This document shows, one piece after another, positions 1-7,839 of a stretch of 64,000 bases of DNA (positions are counted from its first letter, which is position 1; each line of letters begins with the position of its first letter). Below the pieces are notes generated by a model that worked only from the letters and a program-made list of their open reading frames with translations, did not search any database and was not told the origin of the DNA. The stretch is from an uncultured Pantoea sp. (GTDB taxonomy: Bacteria; Pseudomonadota; Gammaproteobacteria; Enterobacterales; Enterobacteriaceae): NCBI GenBank assembly GCA_913775175.1, contig CAJYKU010000003.1:1-64000 (forward strand), given 5' to 3'. A program made the translations under genes and the position numbers.

Positions 1-3
1 ATT

Positions 4-123
4 TGCCTGGCGGCCACAGCGCGGCGGTCCCACCTGACCCCATGCCGAACTCAGAAGTGAAACGCCGTAGCGCCGATGGTAGTGTGGGGCCTCCCCATGC
101 GAGAGTAGGGAACTGCCAGGCAT
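4..123 (+). rRNA. rrf: 5S ribosomal RNA, first copy
   Basis: This 120-nt sequence matches the enterobacterial 5S rRNA from TGCCTGGCGG to the CCAGGCAT end, including the conserved CCGAACTCAGAAGTGAAAC core. It is the 5S of a large rRNA operon whose 16S and 23S genes lie to the left of the window. The 5S-tRNA-Thr-5S order is that of E. coli rrnD. It differs from the second copy at a few positions, including a C22/G61 pair where the other copy has U22/A61. Confidence 0.97.
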
Positions 124-136
124 CCAATTAAAGCGT

Positions 137-212
137 GCTGATATGGCTCAGTTGGTAGAGCGCACCCTTGGTAAGGGTGAGGTCCCCAGTTCGACTCTGG
201 GTATCAGCACCA
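137..212 (+). tRNA. thrV: tRNA-Thr (anticodon GGT)
   Basis: A 76-nt cloverleaf with encoded CCA: the acceptor GCTGATA pairs with TATCAGC, the D-arm is GGCTCAGTTGGTAGAGC, and the anticodon loop CTTGGTAAG reads GGT. The T-arm is followed by CACCA. It lies between two 5S genes exactly as thrV does in E. coli rrnD, so it should be processed from the rRNA transcript. Confidence 0.97.
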
Positions 213-245
213 GTTACAGAAAACATGAGTTCGGGTAAAAGAATT

Positions 246-365
246 TGCCTGGCGGCACTAGCGCGGTGGTCCCACCTGACCCCATGCCGAACTCAGAAGT
301 GAAACACCGTAGCGCCGATGGTAGTGTGGGGTCTCCCCATGCGAGAGTAGGGAACTGCCAGGCAC
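246..365 (+). rRNA. rrfF: 5S ribosomal RNA, second copy
   Basis: A second complete 5S gene, 33 nt after the tRNA, equivalent to rrfF of E. coli rrnD. It differs from the first copy at positions 12-14, 22, 61, 87 and the last base. The 22/61 change keeps a helix II base pair. It is the last gene of the operon, with an intrinsic terminator just after it. The ORF-track protein at 245-430 is a spurious reading of this RNA. Confidence 0.96.
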
Positions 366-374
366 CAAACACAG

Positions 375-404
375 AAGCCCTGAACGAAAGTTCAGGGCTT
401 TTTT
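375..404 (+). terminator. rRNA operon terminator
   Basis: An 11-bp perfect stem, AAGCCCTGAAC / GTTCAGGGCTT, with a GAAA loop, followed directly by a T run. It stands 10 nt after the second 5S gene and faces the convergent yhdZ operon. Confidence 0.92.
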
Positions 405-439
405 GTTTTTGCCGTAGCAGTCAGAGATAAAACAGAGAT

Positions 440-468
440 AAAAAAGCCCCTGCCATATGGCAGAGGCT
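440..468 (-). terminator. yhdWXYZ operon terminator
   Basis: Read on the minus strand this is AGCCTCTGCC-ATAT-GGCAGGGGCT followed by TTTTTT, with one T-G wobble in the stem. It lies 10 nt beyond the yhdZ stop codon and ends the transporter operon before it meets the rRNA operon. Confidence 0.85.
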
Positions 469-477
469 GAATCAGTA

Positions 478-1239
478 TCAGTGAATAACCTGGGATAAAA
501 ACGCACGAGTGCGTTCTGAGCGCGGATTGGCAAAGAACTCTTCGGGCGGCGCCATCTCTACAATTTCCCCCCGATCCATAAAGATCACCCGGTCAGCTAC
601 CGTGCGTGCAAAACCCATCTCATGAGTAACGCATAGCATTGTCATACCATCCTCCGCCAGCCCAATCATAGTATCCAGCACTTCTTTCACCATTTCAGGA
701 TCGAGCGCTGACGTGGGCTCATCAAACAGCATGATTTTGGGTTTCATACAGAGTGAGCGGGCAATAGCGACACGCTGCTGCTGACCGCCAGAAAGCTGCC
801 CGGGAAACTTATGCGCATGTTCAGCAATACGAACGCGCTCAAGATAGTGCATCGCCAGCGCCTCTGCCTCTTTCTTAGGCATCTTTCTAACCCAGACAGG
901 TGCCAGCGTACAATTCTGAAGCACTGTGAGATGCGGAAACAAATTAAAGTGCTGAAAAACCATACCCACTTCTGTACGAACACGCTCAATATTGCGTATA
1001 TCGTCATTGAGATGGATACCATCTACCACGATACGTCCCTGCTGATGCTCTTCCAGATGATTGATACAGCGAATAGTCGTAGACTTACCTGAACCTGATG
1101 GTCCGCATAATACAATACGCTCGCGCGGCTTAACCTGCAGATTAATATCTTTGAGAACGTGAAACTGACCATACCACTTGTTTACATTTTCGAGCGTAAT
1201 CATCATGGCGTTGGCCGCCGTTGTTGTCGTTGGTGTCAT
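478..1239 (-). CDS. yhdZ: Polar amino acid ABC transporter, ATP-binding subunit YhdZ (AapP-like)
   Basis: This 253-residue ATPase powers uptake of polar or general L-amino acids through the YhdX/YhdY permeases at the inner membrane. Visible motifs are Walker [10 protein letters not shown] (46-54), Q-loop Gln96, signature LSGGQQQ (149-155), Walker B IMLFDE (169-174) and His206 in CVTHEMG. Length and sequence match E. coli YhdZ nearly end to end. It is the last gene of a four-gene minus-strand operon, 8 nt after yhdY, and ends at a terminator. Internal Met codons at 12 and 13 are possible alternative starts. The substrate is inferred from the GlnQ/AapP family, not shown by the sequence. Confidence 0.95.
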   Translation of the reverse strand: MTPTTTTAANAMMITLENVNKWYGQFHVLKDINLQVKPRERIVLCGPSGSGKSTTIRCINHLEEHQQGRIVVDGIHLNDDIRNIERVRTEVGMVFQHFNLFPHLTVLQNCTLAPVWVRKMPKKEAEALAMHYLERVRIAEHAHKFPGQLSGGQQQRVAIARSLCMKPKIMLFDEPTSALDPEMVKEVLDTMIGLAEDGMTMLCVTHEMGFARTVADRVIFMDRGEIVEMAPPEEFFANPRSERTRAFLSQVIH

Positions 1240-1247
1240 AATAAACC

Positions 1248-2348
1248 TCAGTGTGCTTTACGCCCGGTGTGAAAACGCTTCTCCAGATACTGGCTATAGC
1301 GCGACATGCTAAAACAGAAGATCCAGTAGACCAGTGCGGCAAAAACATAACCTTCAGTGGACATTCCCAGCCAGGTGGGATCAACGGTGGCTTGTTGCAC
1401 ACTACTGAACAGATCAAAAAGCCCGATAATGATCACCAGACTGGTATCTTTAAACAGGGCAATAATGGTGTTAACCAGACCAGGAATCGTCATCTTGAGC
1501 GCCTGCGGCAGAATCACCAGAATCTGTGTTCTCCAGTAACCCAGAGCCAGCGATTCCGCAGCCTCATACTGGCCTTTTGGCAGAGCCTGCAAGCCGCCGC
1601 GTACCACCTCAGCCACATAGGCGGACTGAAACAGGATCACACCGACCAGCGCCCGCACCAGCTTATCAATCGTAGTGCCTTCAGCCATAAACAGCGGCAG
1701 CATTACTGATGACATAAACAGTACGGTGATAAGTGGAACGCCACGCCAGAACTCAATAAAAATAACCGAGAGAGTGCGTACTACCGGCAGACCTGAGCGT
1801 CGGCCCAGCGCCAGCAGGATCCCAAGCGGCAGTGCGCCAGCGATACCCACCGAGGCGATGATCAGCGTCAGCGTCAGGCCGCCCCACTGTCGGGTTTCCA
1901 CGCGTTCCAGACCAAAATAGCCGCCGTAGAGCAGCAGCCATACCGTGACCGGATAGATAATCGCCCAGCAGGCAATATAGCGACCGCGGCGCGGTATTGA
2001 ATGAATAAACATCGGAATAATCGAAAGCAGGCCTATTACCAGCGCCAGATTGATACGCCAGCGCAGTTCATGCGGGTAGAGGCCATACATAAACTGGCCA
2101 AAGCGCGCATGGATAAACACCCAGCAGGCGCCTGCTTTTGTGCAGTCAGCACGTGTCTCACCCAGCCAGTTGGCCTTAAAGATCAGCCAGTTCAGTGCGG
2201 GCGGAATAACACTCCAGATAATCCAGAAGCTTATCAGCGTCAGCAGCGTATTGAGCCAGCTGGAGAAGAGATTTTTCCGTGCCCAAATCCAGCTTTTTTG
2301 CAGCGGATTACTCATTCCGGTAGATGTTTCATGTGTAGTCACAGACAT
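1248..2348 (-). CDS. yhdY: Polar amino acid ABC transporter permease YhdY (AapM-like)
   Basis: A 366-residue integral membrane permease of the HisM/GlnP type, one half of the transport channel with YhdX. The C-terminal half carries the EAA loop ([14 protein letters not shown]) that docks to the ATPase. The N-terminal half adds extra membrane segments and an external stretch with two cysteines (DCTKAGACW), as in the AapM subfamily. The product closely follows E. coli YhdY. The start codon is 14 nt after yhdX and the stop is 8 nt before yhdZ, so translation is probably coupled. Confidence 0.94.
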   Translation of the reverse strand: MSVTTHETSTGMSNPLQKSWIWARKNLFSSWLNTLLTLISFWIIWSVIPPALNWLIFKANWLGETRADCTKAGACWVFIHARFGQFMYGLYPHELRWRINLALVIGLLSIIPMFIHSIPRRGRYIACWAIIYPVTVWLLLYGGYFGLERVETRQWGGLTLTLIIASVGIAGALPLGILLALGRRSGLPVVRTLSVIFIEFWRGVPLITVLFMSSVMLPLFMAEGTTIDKLVRALVGVILFQSAYVAEVVRGGLQALPKGQYEAAESLALGYWRTQILVILPQALKMTIPGLVNTIIALFKDTSLVIIIGLFDLFSSVQQATVDPTWLGMSTEGYVFAALVYWIFCFSMSRYSQYLEKRFHTGRKAH

Positions 2349-2362
2349 AGGATTACGCTCTC

Positions 2363-3541
2363 TTAACGCTCAACCAGCGCAATTTTACGGTTATAGATGT
2401 TCATCAACAGAGAGATGCTAAGGCTGATGATGAGATAAACCGCCATGGTGATTGCTATCGTCTCGATTGCCTGTCCGGTCTGATTCAGCACCGTACCGGC
2501 GAACAGCGAAACCATATCGGGATAGCCGATAGCTGCAGCCAGTGAAGAGTTCTTCACCACATTGAGATACTGACTGGTGAGCGGAGGAATAATGACGCGC
2601 ATCGCCTGAGGAATAATGACCTGACGCAGCGTAACCGGATTGGGTAAGCCCAGCGATCGCGCCGCCTCATTCTGTCCATGCGGCACCGACTGAATACCAG
2701 CGCGGATCACCTCAGCAATAAATGAAGAAGTATAGATAGAGAGCGCCAGCGTCAATGCCGCCAGTTCCGGGATCATGGCGAAACCACCGCGGAAGTTGAA
2801 ACCACGCAGCTCGGGCATATCCCAGTGCATTCCGGCGCCATACAGCGTGTAGGCGATCAGCGGCAGAAGTGCGATGAGTCCGACAGCCGCGGGCCAGGTA
2901 CGACGTAGCTGACCGGTTTTTAGCTGATGTTTACGATTAAAGCGCAGCAGGGCAAAGCTAAGGATCACAGCCAGTGCCAGTGCAATCAGAAAAGGCAGCG
3001 TGCCGGGCGCATACTCTGGCCACGGAATATATAATCCCCGGTTACTGACAAACGCGACATCAAAAGCGCTTAATGCCTGACGCGGGCCGGGCAGGTTGCG
3101 CAGTACGGCGAAATACCAGAAAAAAATCTGCAGCAGTGGCGGAATATTACGAAAGGTCTCGATATAGAGCGTTGAGAGCTTACGCAGTAGCCAGTTATCT
3201 GACAGGCGCGCCAGGCCAACGGCAAAGCCCAGTATTGAAGCAAACACAATACAGAGTGCGGAAACCAGCAGGGTGTTGGTCAGACCGACCATAAACACGC
3301 GAGCGTAGGTATCTCCTTCGCTGTAGTCGATAAGATGCTGAACAATGCCAAAGCCGGCGCTGCGATCCAGAAACGCAAAGCCGGAAGTAATTCCGCGATG
3401 AGAGAGATTGATAATAGTGTTGTGGATAAGATATCCCGCCACTATCACCACCGCGGCAATGGCAATAATCTGGTAAAGCCAGGCGCGAACCGCAGGATTA
3501 CCGAATGAAAAGTCTCTTTTCGCGGTTGGGCGTTGCGACAT
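2363..3541 (-). CDS. yhdX: Polar amino acid ABC transporter permease YhdX (AapQ-like)
   Basis: A 392-residue inner-membrane permease partner of YhdY. It shows several hydrophobic helices, the large AapQ-type insert after the second helix, and the EAA-loop EAARSLGLPNPVTLRQVI near the C-terminus. The sequence is close to E. coli YhdX along its whole length. A 67-nt spacer with a strong hairpin separates it from the upstream binding-protein gene. It probably forms a heterodimer with YhdY. Confidence 0.94.
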   Translation of the reverse strand: MSQRPTAKRDFSFGNPAVRAWLYQIIAIAAVVIVAGYLIHNTIINLSHRGITSGFAFLDRSAGFGIVQHLIDYSEGDTYARVFMVGLTNTLLVSALCIVFASILGFAVGLARLSDNWLLRKLSTLYIETFRNIPPLLQIFFWYFAVLRNLPGPRQALSAFDVAFVSNRGLYIPWPEYAPGTLPFLIALALAVILSFALLRFNRKHQLKTGQLRRTWPAAVGLIALLPLIAYTLYGAGMHWDMPELRGFNFRGGFAMIPELAALTLALSIYTSSFIAEVIRAGIQSVPHGQNEAARSLGLPNPVTLRQVIIPQAMRVIIPPLTSQYLNVVKNSSLAAAIGYPDMVSLFAGTVLNQTGQAIETIAITMAVYLIISLSISLLMNIYNRKIALVER

Positions 3542-3568
3542 GTTGAAACCTCAGTGATAGATACGCGT

Positions 3569-3591
3569 GGGCACCGCAGGACGCGGTGCCC
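3569..3591 (-). repeat. Intercistronic hairpin between yhdW and yhdX
   Basis: A 9-bp perfect inverted repeat, GGGCACCGC / GCGGTGCCC, with a 5-nt loop, in the spacer between the binding-protein gene and the first permease gene. There is no T run, so it is unlikely to be a full terminator. Such hairpins often stabilise the upstream mRNA so that binding protein exceeds permease. Confidence 0.7.
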
Positions 3592-3608
3592 GACTGGCAA
3601 AGCAGTTA

Positions 3609-4634
3609 TCAGCGAACCGGCGGAGCGTACTGAATTCCGCCCTGGTTCCAGAGCGCATTCTGTCCGCGTGCAATTTTCAGTGCGCTGTCTTTACCTACGT
3701 TGCGATCAAAGATTTCCTGATAGTTACCCACCTGTTTGATGATATTGAACGCCCACTTATTATCGAGCTTAAGGTCTTTTCCGAAGTCACCCTCAGCACC
3801 CAGCAGATGCGCCATATCAGGCGTGGTTGGCTTAGCGGCCATCTGATCAACGTTTTTAGAGCTGATCCCCATCTCTTCTGCATTCAGCATTGCGAAGAGA
3901 GACCACTTAACAATGGTAAACCACTCATCGTCTCCGCGGCGCACCAGTGGCCCCAGCGGCTCTTTGGAGATCACTTCCGGCAGAACAATAAACTCATCAG
4001 GCTTGCCCAGTTTAATACGCAGCGCGTAGAGCTGAGACTGATCGGAAGAGAGCGTATCGCAGCGACCACTGTCGAGTGCTTTAGCTGATTCATCCGAACG
4101 ATCAAATGTCACCGGGGTGTACTGCATCTTGTTGGCTTTAAAGTAATCGGCAACGTTGAGCTCCGTATCGGTGCCAGCCTGAATACAAACCGTTGCGCCA
4201 TCCAGCTCTTTTGCGCTCTTGAGACCCGCTTTTTTATGCGTCAGAAAGCCGATACCGTCGTAATAGTTTACTCCGGCAAACATAAAGCCCATGCCACCAT
4301 CACGTGAGGAGGTCCAGGTGGTATTACGCGACAGGATGTCCACTTCGCCCGACTGCAGTGCTGTGAAGCGCTCTTTTGCGGTCAGCGGGGTATATTTCAC
4401 TTTGCTGGCATCGCCAAACACAGCTGCGGCAGTGGCACGACAGACATCAACGTCGATACCGGTGAATTTGCCGCTGGCGTCAGCATAAGAGAAGCCAGGC
4501 AGCCCGTCACTGATGCCGCATTGCACAAAACCTTTCTTTTTAATCGCATCCAGCGTAGCGCCTGCATGTGCCTGCTGCGTCACGCTTAACAGTGTGGCGG
4601 CGGCAATCAGGGTGGAGAGCATCATCTTTTTCAT
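3609..4634 (-). CDS. yhdW: Periplasmic amino acid-binding protein YhdW (AapJ-like)
   Basis: A 341-residue family-3 solute-binding protein that captures amino acids in the periplasm for YhdXYZ. Start: the ORF track begins 8 codons upstream, but MKKMMLSTL at 4634 opens a normal signal peptide (positive end, hydrophobic core, AHA cleavage near residue 24), with AGGATG 6 nt before it. Later motifs include GFSYADASGKFTGIDVDVC, typical of AapJ. E. coli annotation sometimes doubts whether yhdW is functional; here the frame is open and full length. It is the first gene of the operon, and a sigma54-type promoter lies about 95 nt upstream. Confidence 0.94.
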   Translation of the reverse strand: MKKMMLSTLIAAATLLSVTQQAHAGATLDAIKKKGFVQCGISDGLPGFSYADASGKFTGIDVDVCRATAAAVFGDASKVKYTPLTAKERFTALQSGEVDILSRNTTWTSSRDGGMGFMFAGVNYYDGIGFLTHKKAGLKSAKELDGATVCIQAGTDTELNVADYFKANKMQYTPVTFDRSDESAKALDSGRCDTLSSDQSQLYALRIKLGKPDEFIVLPEVISKEPLGPLVRRGDDEWFTIVKWSLFAMLNAEEMGISSKNVDQMAAKPTTPDMAHLLGAEGDFGKDLKLDNKWAFNIIKQVGNYQEIFDRNVGKDSALKIARGQNALWNQGGIQYAPPVR

Positions 4635-4728
4635 AAAGCATCCTGTGTGGCATGTCATCTGTTGTTATTGTGATACGCACTTTGTAGTGCGCTACTGTCT
4701 GTCGCTGGCTATCAGCCATCCAGCAAGT

Positions 4729-4744
4729 TGCAAAGCTGATGCCA
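4729..4744 (-). promoter_or_regulatory. Sigma54 (RpoN) promoter of yhdWXYZ
   Basis: On the minus strand the sequence reads TGGCATCAGCTTTGCA. It matches the TGGCAC-N5-TTGCA consensus with one mismatch and exact 10-bp spacing between the invariant GG and GC. The start of transcription would be about 85 nt upstream of the yhdW ATG. E. coli yhdWXYZ is known as a nitrogen-limitation (Ntr) operon, which fits. Confidence 0.78.
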
Positions 4745-4817
4745 GGTTTGCAGCGCGCTGAATTCTTAGGAAAAAGGGTGCCGGGATAAGTCAGAAAGTA
4801 AGATATCGTTACTATCG

Positions 4818-4834
4818 CGCACCAAAAGGCTGCA
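4818..4834 (-). promoter_or_regulatory. Candidate NtrC (GlnG) enhancer site
   Basis: The plus strand reads CGCACCAAAAGGCTGCA, which fits the TGCACCA-N3-TGGTGCA dyad at 11 of 14 fixed positions. It lies about 75-90 bp upstream of the sigma54 promoter, a usual distance for an enhancer. It is a single imperfect match, so support is moderate. Confidence 0.4.
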
Positions 4835-5105
4835 TGACGAGTCGCCGCGATCACAAATAGTGCAAAAAGTTTCACTATCTGAACGCAGTGTGAGCTGTCG
4901 CTCATCAGAGGATGTACTAAAGACGCGGATTACAGGCAGAGTGCTGTGCAATCACAACCAGCCGCCATGCTGGCAGAGGAAAAAGGCAGGTGCTGACAGC
5001 CATACTGAGTGGACAGAAAGCAGAAAAGGTGACGCAGGGGATTGCAACAGAGGTGATCATTTTGGTGATAATTGTTTCACCCGACAGAGCAGCTTGTTGC
5101 AGATA

Positions 5106-5133
5106 CAAAAACGCCAGCCCGAAGGCTGGCGTT
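5106..5133 (-). terminator. dusB-fis operon terminator
   Basis: The minus strand shows AACGCCAGCC-TTCG-GGCTGGCGTT followed by TTTG. This is a 10-bp perfect stem with a stable UUCG loop, about 18 nt beyond the fis stop codon. Confidence 0.93.
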
Positions 5134-5150
5134 CTCGCAGCAACAAACAA

Positions 5151-5447
5151 TCAGTTCATGCCGTACTTTTTCAGCTTCTTACGCAGGGTGCCACGGTTGA
5201 TACCCATCATCAGCGCTGCACGGGTCTGGTTGCCACGGGTATACTGCATCACCATGTCCAACAGAGGCTGCTCGACTTCAGCCAGTACCAGCTCATACAG
5301 ATCACTAACATCCTGACCATTCAGTTGAGCAAAATAGTTCTTCAGTGCCTGTTTAACCGAATCACGCAGTGGCTTTTGTGTCACCTGATCCTGTGAGTTA
5401 ACGGTAGAAACGGTCAGTACGTCAGAATTTACGCGTTGTTCGAACAT
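5151..5447 (-). CDS. fis: DNA-binding protein Fis
   Basis: A 98-residue nucleoid protein that bends DNA and activates rRNA promoters. It is almost identical to E. coli Fis, with a Ser where E. coli has Asn in NGQDVxDLYELV. The C-terminal helix-turn-helix is [20 protein letters not shown] (about 73-92). It is the second gene of the dusB-fis operon, 24 nt after dusB, the order known throughout enterobacteria. Fis is expected to be abundant in early exponential phase and to repress its own promoter upstream of dusB. Confidence 0.98.
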   Translation of the reverse strand: MFEQRVNSDVLTVSTVNSQDQVTQKPLRDSVKQALKNYFAQLNGQDVSDLYELVLAEVEQPLLDMVMQYTRGNQTRAALMMGINRGTLRKKLKKYGMN

Positions 5448-5471
5448 AGTTCTTTCAGCTCTTTATTTCGT

Positions 5472-6437
5472 TTACGCAAGATTTTCGAAGTATGCCTCCA
5501 ACGCCTCCAGCTGTTCGCTGGCATCCTCAATGGCGTTGAATGTGCGCCGAAACTGGTCGTCAGGGGCACTTTCCTGCAAATACCAGGAAACGTGTTTTCG
5601 GGCAATACGGTATCCCTTGCGCTGACCGTAAAAGTCGTGCAGCTCCCGTATATGCCCAATCAGCATATGCTTCACCTCTGCCAGCGGCTTTGGTGCAAGC
5701 AGCTCCCCTGTGTCCAGATAATGCTGGATTTCCCGGAAGATCCACGGTCTTCCCTGAGCAGCGCGACCCACCATCAGAGCATCAGCTCCGGTGTAGTCGA
5801 GCACTGCCCTGGCTTTATGCGGGTCAGTAATGTCGCCATTCGCGATAATCGGAATGGAAACGCTCTGCTTAACTGTCCGAATGCTGTCGTATTCAGCCTG
5901 CCCCTCAAACAAACAGGCGCGAGTGCGTCCGTGAATAGTAAGGGCCTGAATGCCACAGCGCTCGGCCAATTGGGCAATCTCTACACAATTACGATTTTCT
6001 TTATCCCAGCCAGTGCGAATCTTCAGCGTAACCGGCACATCTACCGCATTCACTACCGCATGGAGAATCGATTCAACCAGTTGCGGATGCTGCAGCAGTG
6101 CAGAGCCTGCCATCTTACGATTCACTTTTTTAGCCGGGCAGCCCATATTGATATCAATAACCTGAGCACCAGACGCAACGTTGATTTGCGCGGCGGCAGC
6201 CATCTCATCAGGATCGCAACCGGCAATCTGCACGGCACGAATTCCAGGCTCGTCACTATGCACCATGCGCAGCCGGGATTTGTCACTGGCCCAGACTTCA
6301 GGGTTAGACGACAACATCTCGGAGACAGTCATACCGGCACCGTTTTCGTAGCACAAGGTGCGAAATGGCTTATCGGTTACTCCGGCCATAGGCGCAGCAA
6401 TGAGTCGATTACGTAGCTGATGGTGTCCAATGCGCAT
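5472..6437 (-). CDS. dusB: tRNA-dihydrouridine synthase B
   Basis: A flavoenzyme that reduces uridine (U17 in E. coli tRNAs) to dihydrouridine, 321 residues as in E. coli. The start is [10 protein letters not shown] at 6437; the ORF-track extension runs 28 codons into the promoter. Visible family features are [17 protein letters not shown], catalytic Cys100 in [13 protein letters not shown], and the FMN-binding [16 protein letters not shown]. It is co-transcribed with fis, so its promoter is the fis promoter. Confidence 0.96.
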   Translation of the reverse strand: MRIGHHQLRNRLIAAPMAGVTDKPFRTLCYENGAGMTVSEMLSSNPEVWASDKSRLRMVHSDEPGIRAVQIAGCDPDEMAAAAQINVASGAQVIDINMGCPAKKVNRKMAGSALLQHPQLVESILHAVVNAVDVPVTLKIRTGWDKENRNCVEIAQLAERCGIQALTIHGRTRACLFEGQAEYDSIRTVKQSVSIPIIANGDITDPHKARAVLDYTGADALMVGRAAQGRPWIFREIQHYLDTGELLAPKPLAEVKHMLIGHIRELHDFYGQRKGYRIARKHVSWYLQESAPDDQFRRTFNAIEDASEQLEALEAYFENLA

Positions 6438-6475
6438 GAAAAAAGAAGTGACCCTAACTGTTCGCAAGGCGGCGT

Positions 6476-6504
6476 ATATTACGCATTTTTTCCGGAAGAT
6501 GAAA
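6476..6504 (-). promoter_or_regulatory. dusB-fis promoter (growth-rate type)
   Basis: On the minus strand TTTCAT and TAATAT are separated by 17 bp and followed by a GC-rich discriminator, ACGCCGCC. A weak -35 with a GC-rich discriminator is typical of stringently controlled promoters such as E. coli fis. It lies about 40 nt upstream of the dusB ATG. Confidence 0.5.
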
Positions 6505-6847
6505 GGCCAAACTTTGAACAATATGTTGTTAATGCTCAGCAGCTGACAGCAGTGACAGAGGGATAGAATAAATATGCTATATAAATCATTTGGTTATGAA
6601 TTTACGGCGAAATTGTGAGCAAACGTTTTTCTCATCATCTCCGCGCAAAAGCGATATAAAAGCCGCTATTTCAGGGAATTAACCACAGAATTAACGGGCA
6701 GCTGTTTGCAAAGTGAACAGCGTGGCGAGCTGACAGAGTGACCAGAGAGCGACAGCAGCGCAGCGCAGGCTGATAACCCATCATGCGTGCTATTCCTGTC
6801 GCAGATCTGCCATATGACCGGCCTGAAGTGGTGGCATAACGGCCGGT

Positions 6848-6882
6848 TATCAGCTGGCCGCACGATGCACAGCCAGCTGATA
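6848..6882. repeat. Perfect 11-bp inverted repeat between prmA and dusB
   Basis: TATCAGCTGGC and GCCAGCTGATA flank a 14-nt loop. On the plus strand it is followed by TTTT, but no plus-strand gene ends here. On the minus strand, the direction of prmA, no T run follows. It could be a prmA 3'-end structure or a protein site. Confidence 0.6.
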
Positions 6883-6945
6883 TTTTACGCACCGCCTCTC
6901 CCTGACAGAACTGATCCCACCTCTGTGGCAGGCAGCGCGCACGGA

Positions 6946-7827
6946 TTAGCGCAGGCGGCCGGTAATACGGCACCACTCATCTTTTTCTGCCACCGGATCG
7001 AGTGCAAAGCGCCCGGCATAGGCTTCACAAACGCTCTCTGCCTGGCTCGCCAGTACGCCGGAAAGACCGAGGTAACCGCCCGCTTTAGGCAGTACACTAA
7101 TCAGCGGTGCCAGCTCACGCAGCGGACCTGCCAGGATGTTGGCTACCACGACATCAGCCTGCAGATTTTCTGGCTGCTGATGCGGCAGGTAGAGCGACAG
7201 GCGATCGGCGACGCCATTACGCTCTGCGTTGTCGCGGCTGGCCTGAATTGCCTGCGGATCGATATCGATCCCGATCGCCTGCGCTGCGCCCAGCTTGAGC
7301 GCTGCAATAGCAAGAATGCCGGACCCACAGCCAAAATCGATCACCGTTTTGCCCTGCAGATCCAGCCCATCCAGCCAGCTCAGGCAGAGCGAGGTGGTAG
7401 GGTGGGTGCCGGTACCAAAAGCCAGACCAGGATCGAGCATGACATTCACCGCATCCGGATCTGGCACATCGCGCCAGCTTGGACAGATCCACAGGCGCTG
7501 ACCAAATCGCATCGGGTGGAAGTTATCCATCCATTCGCGTTCCCAGTCTTTGTCTTCGATCTGCTCGATCTTATAATGAAAATCTGATCCGGGAACGGGT
7601 TGCAGGCGCAGCGCCGCAACAACCTCATCCATATCACTCTCTGCGTCGAACAGGCCGATAACATCGGTATCGCCCCACAGACGTGTTTCGCCAGGCAGTG
7701 GTTCATATACCGGATTGTCATGCGTATCCTGAAACGTAACAGAAACAGCACCTACTTCCATCAGTGCATCGCTTAGCAGCTCTGCCTGTTCTCCGGTACT
7801 GTTAATCTTGATTTGAATCCATGGCAT
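6946..7827 (-). CDS. prmA: Ribosomal protein L11 methyltransferase
   Basis: A 293-residue SAM-dependent enzyme that trimethylates ribosomal protein L11, same length as E. coli PrmA. The N-terminal L11-recognition domain is followed by a Rossmann methyltransferase domain with VIDFGCGSG (162-170) and the acidic GIDIDPQAI strand. The [13 protein letters not shown] region is characteristic. It lies 12 nt after panF on the same strand, the conserved panF-prmA arrangement. Confidence 0.97.
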   Translation of the reverse strand: MPWIQIKINSTGEQAELLSDALMEVGAVSVTFQDTHDNPVYEPLPGETRLWGDTDVIGLFDAESDMDEVVAALRLQPVPGSDFHYKIEQIEDKDWEREWMDNFHPMRFGQRLWICPSWRDVPDPDAVNVMLDPGLAFGTGTHPTTSLCLSWLDGLDLQGKTVIDFGCGSGILAIAALKLGAAQAIGIDIDPQAIQASRDNAERNGVADRLSLYLPHQQPENLQADVVVANILAGPLRELAPLISVLPKAGGYLGLSGVLASQAESVCEAYAGRFALDPVAEKDEWCRITGRLR

Positions 7828-7839
7828 AAACGTTTCTCT

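Larger units (their letters stand above)
4635..5150. other. Gene-free region between yhdW and fis
   Basis: No credible gene is present; the overlapping ORFs of 60-180 codons here have no recognisable product and conflict with each other. The region holds the yhdW promoter, a candidate NtrC site and the fis terminator. In E. coli K-12 acrEF and envR lie near this point; no trace of them is seen. Confidence 0.7.
6438..6945. other. dusB-fis upstream regulatory region
   Basis: About 500 bp without a credible gene between the prmA stop and the dusB start, both on the minus strand. The 65-121-codon ORFs here have no recognisable product. The region holds the fis promoter and probably its upstream Fis sites, which I did not map, plus a long perfect inverted repeat at 6848-6882. 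Confidence 0.65.

Noticed and set aside
245-533. Small ORFs over the 5S genes and terminators
   Set aside because: They read through 5S rRNA and terminator sequence; not proteins.
4540-5396. Several ORFs of 80-180 codons in the yhdW-fis gap
   Set aside because: They overlap each other on both strands, overlap the sigma54 promoter and fis terminator, and resemble no known protein.
5436-6416. 326-codon plus-strand ORF
   Set aside because: Lies antisense to dusB, which has full family motifs; the product has no recognisable features.
6787-7587. 266-codon plus-strand ORF overlapping prmA
   Set aside because: Mostly antisense to prmA; no family resemblance and no SD.
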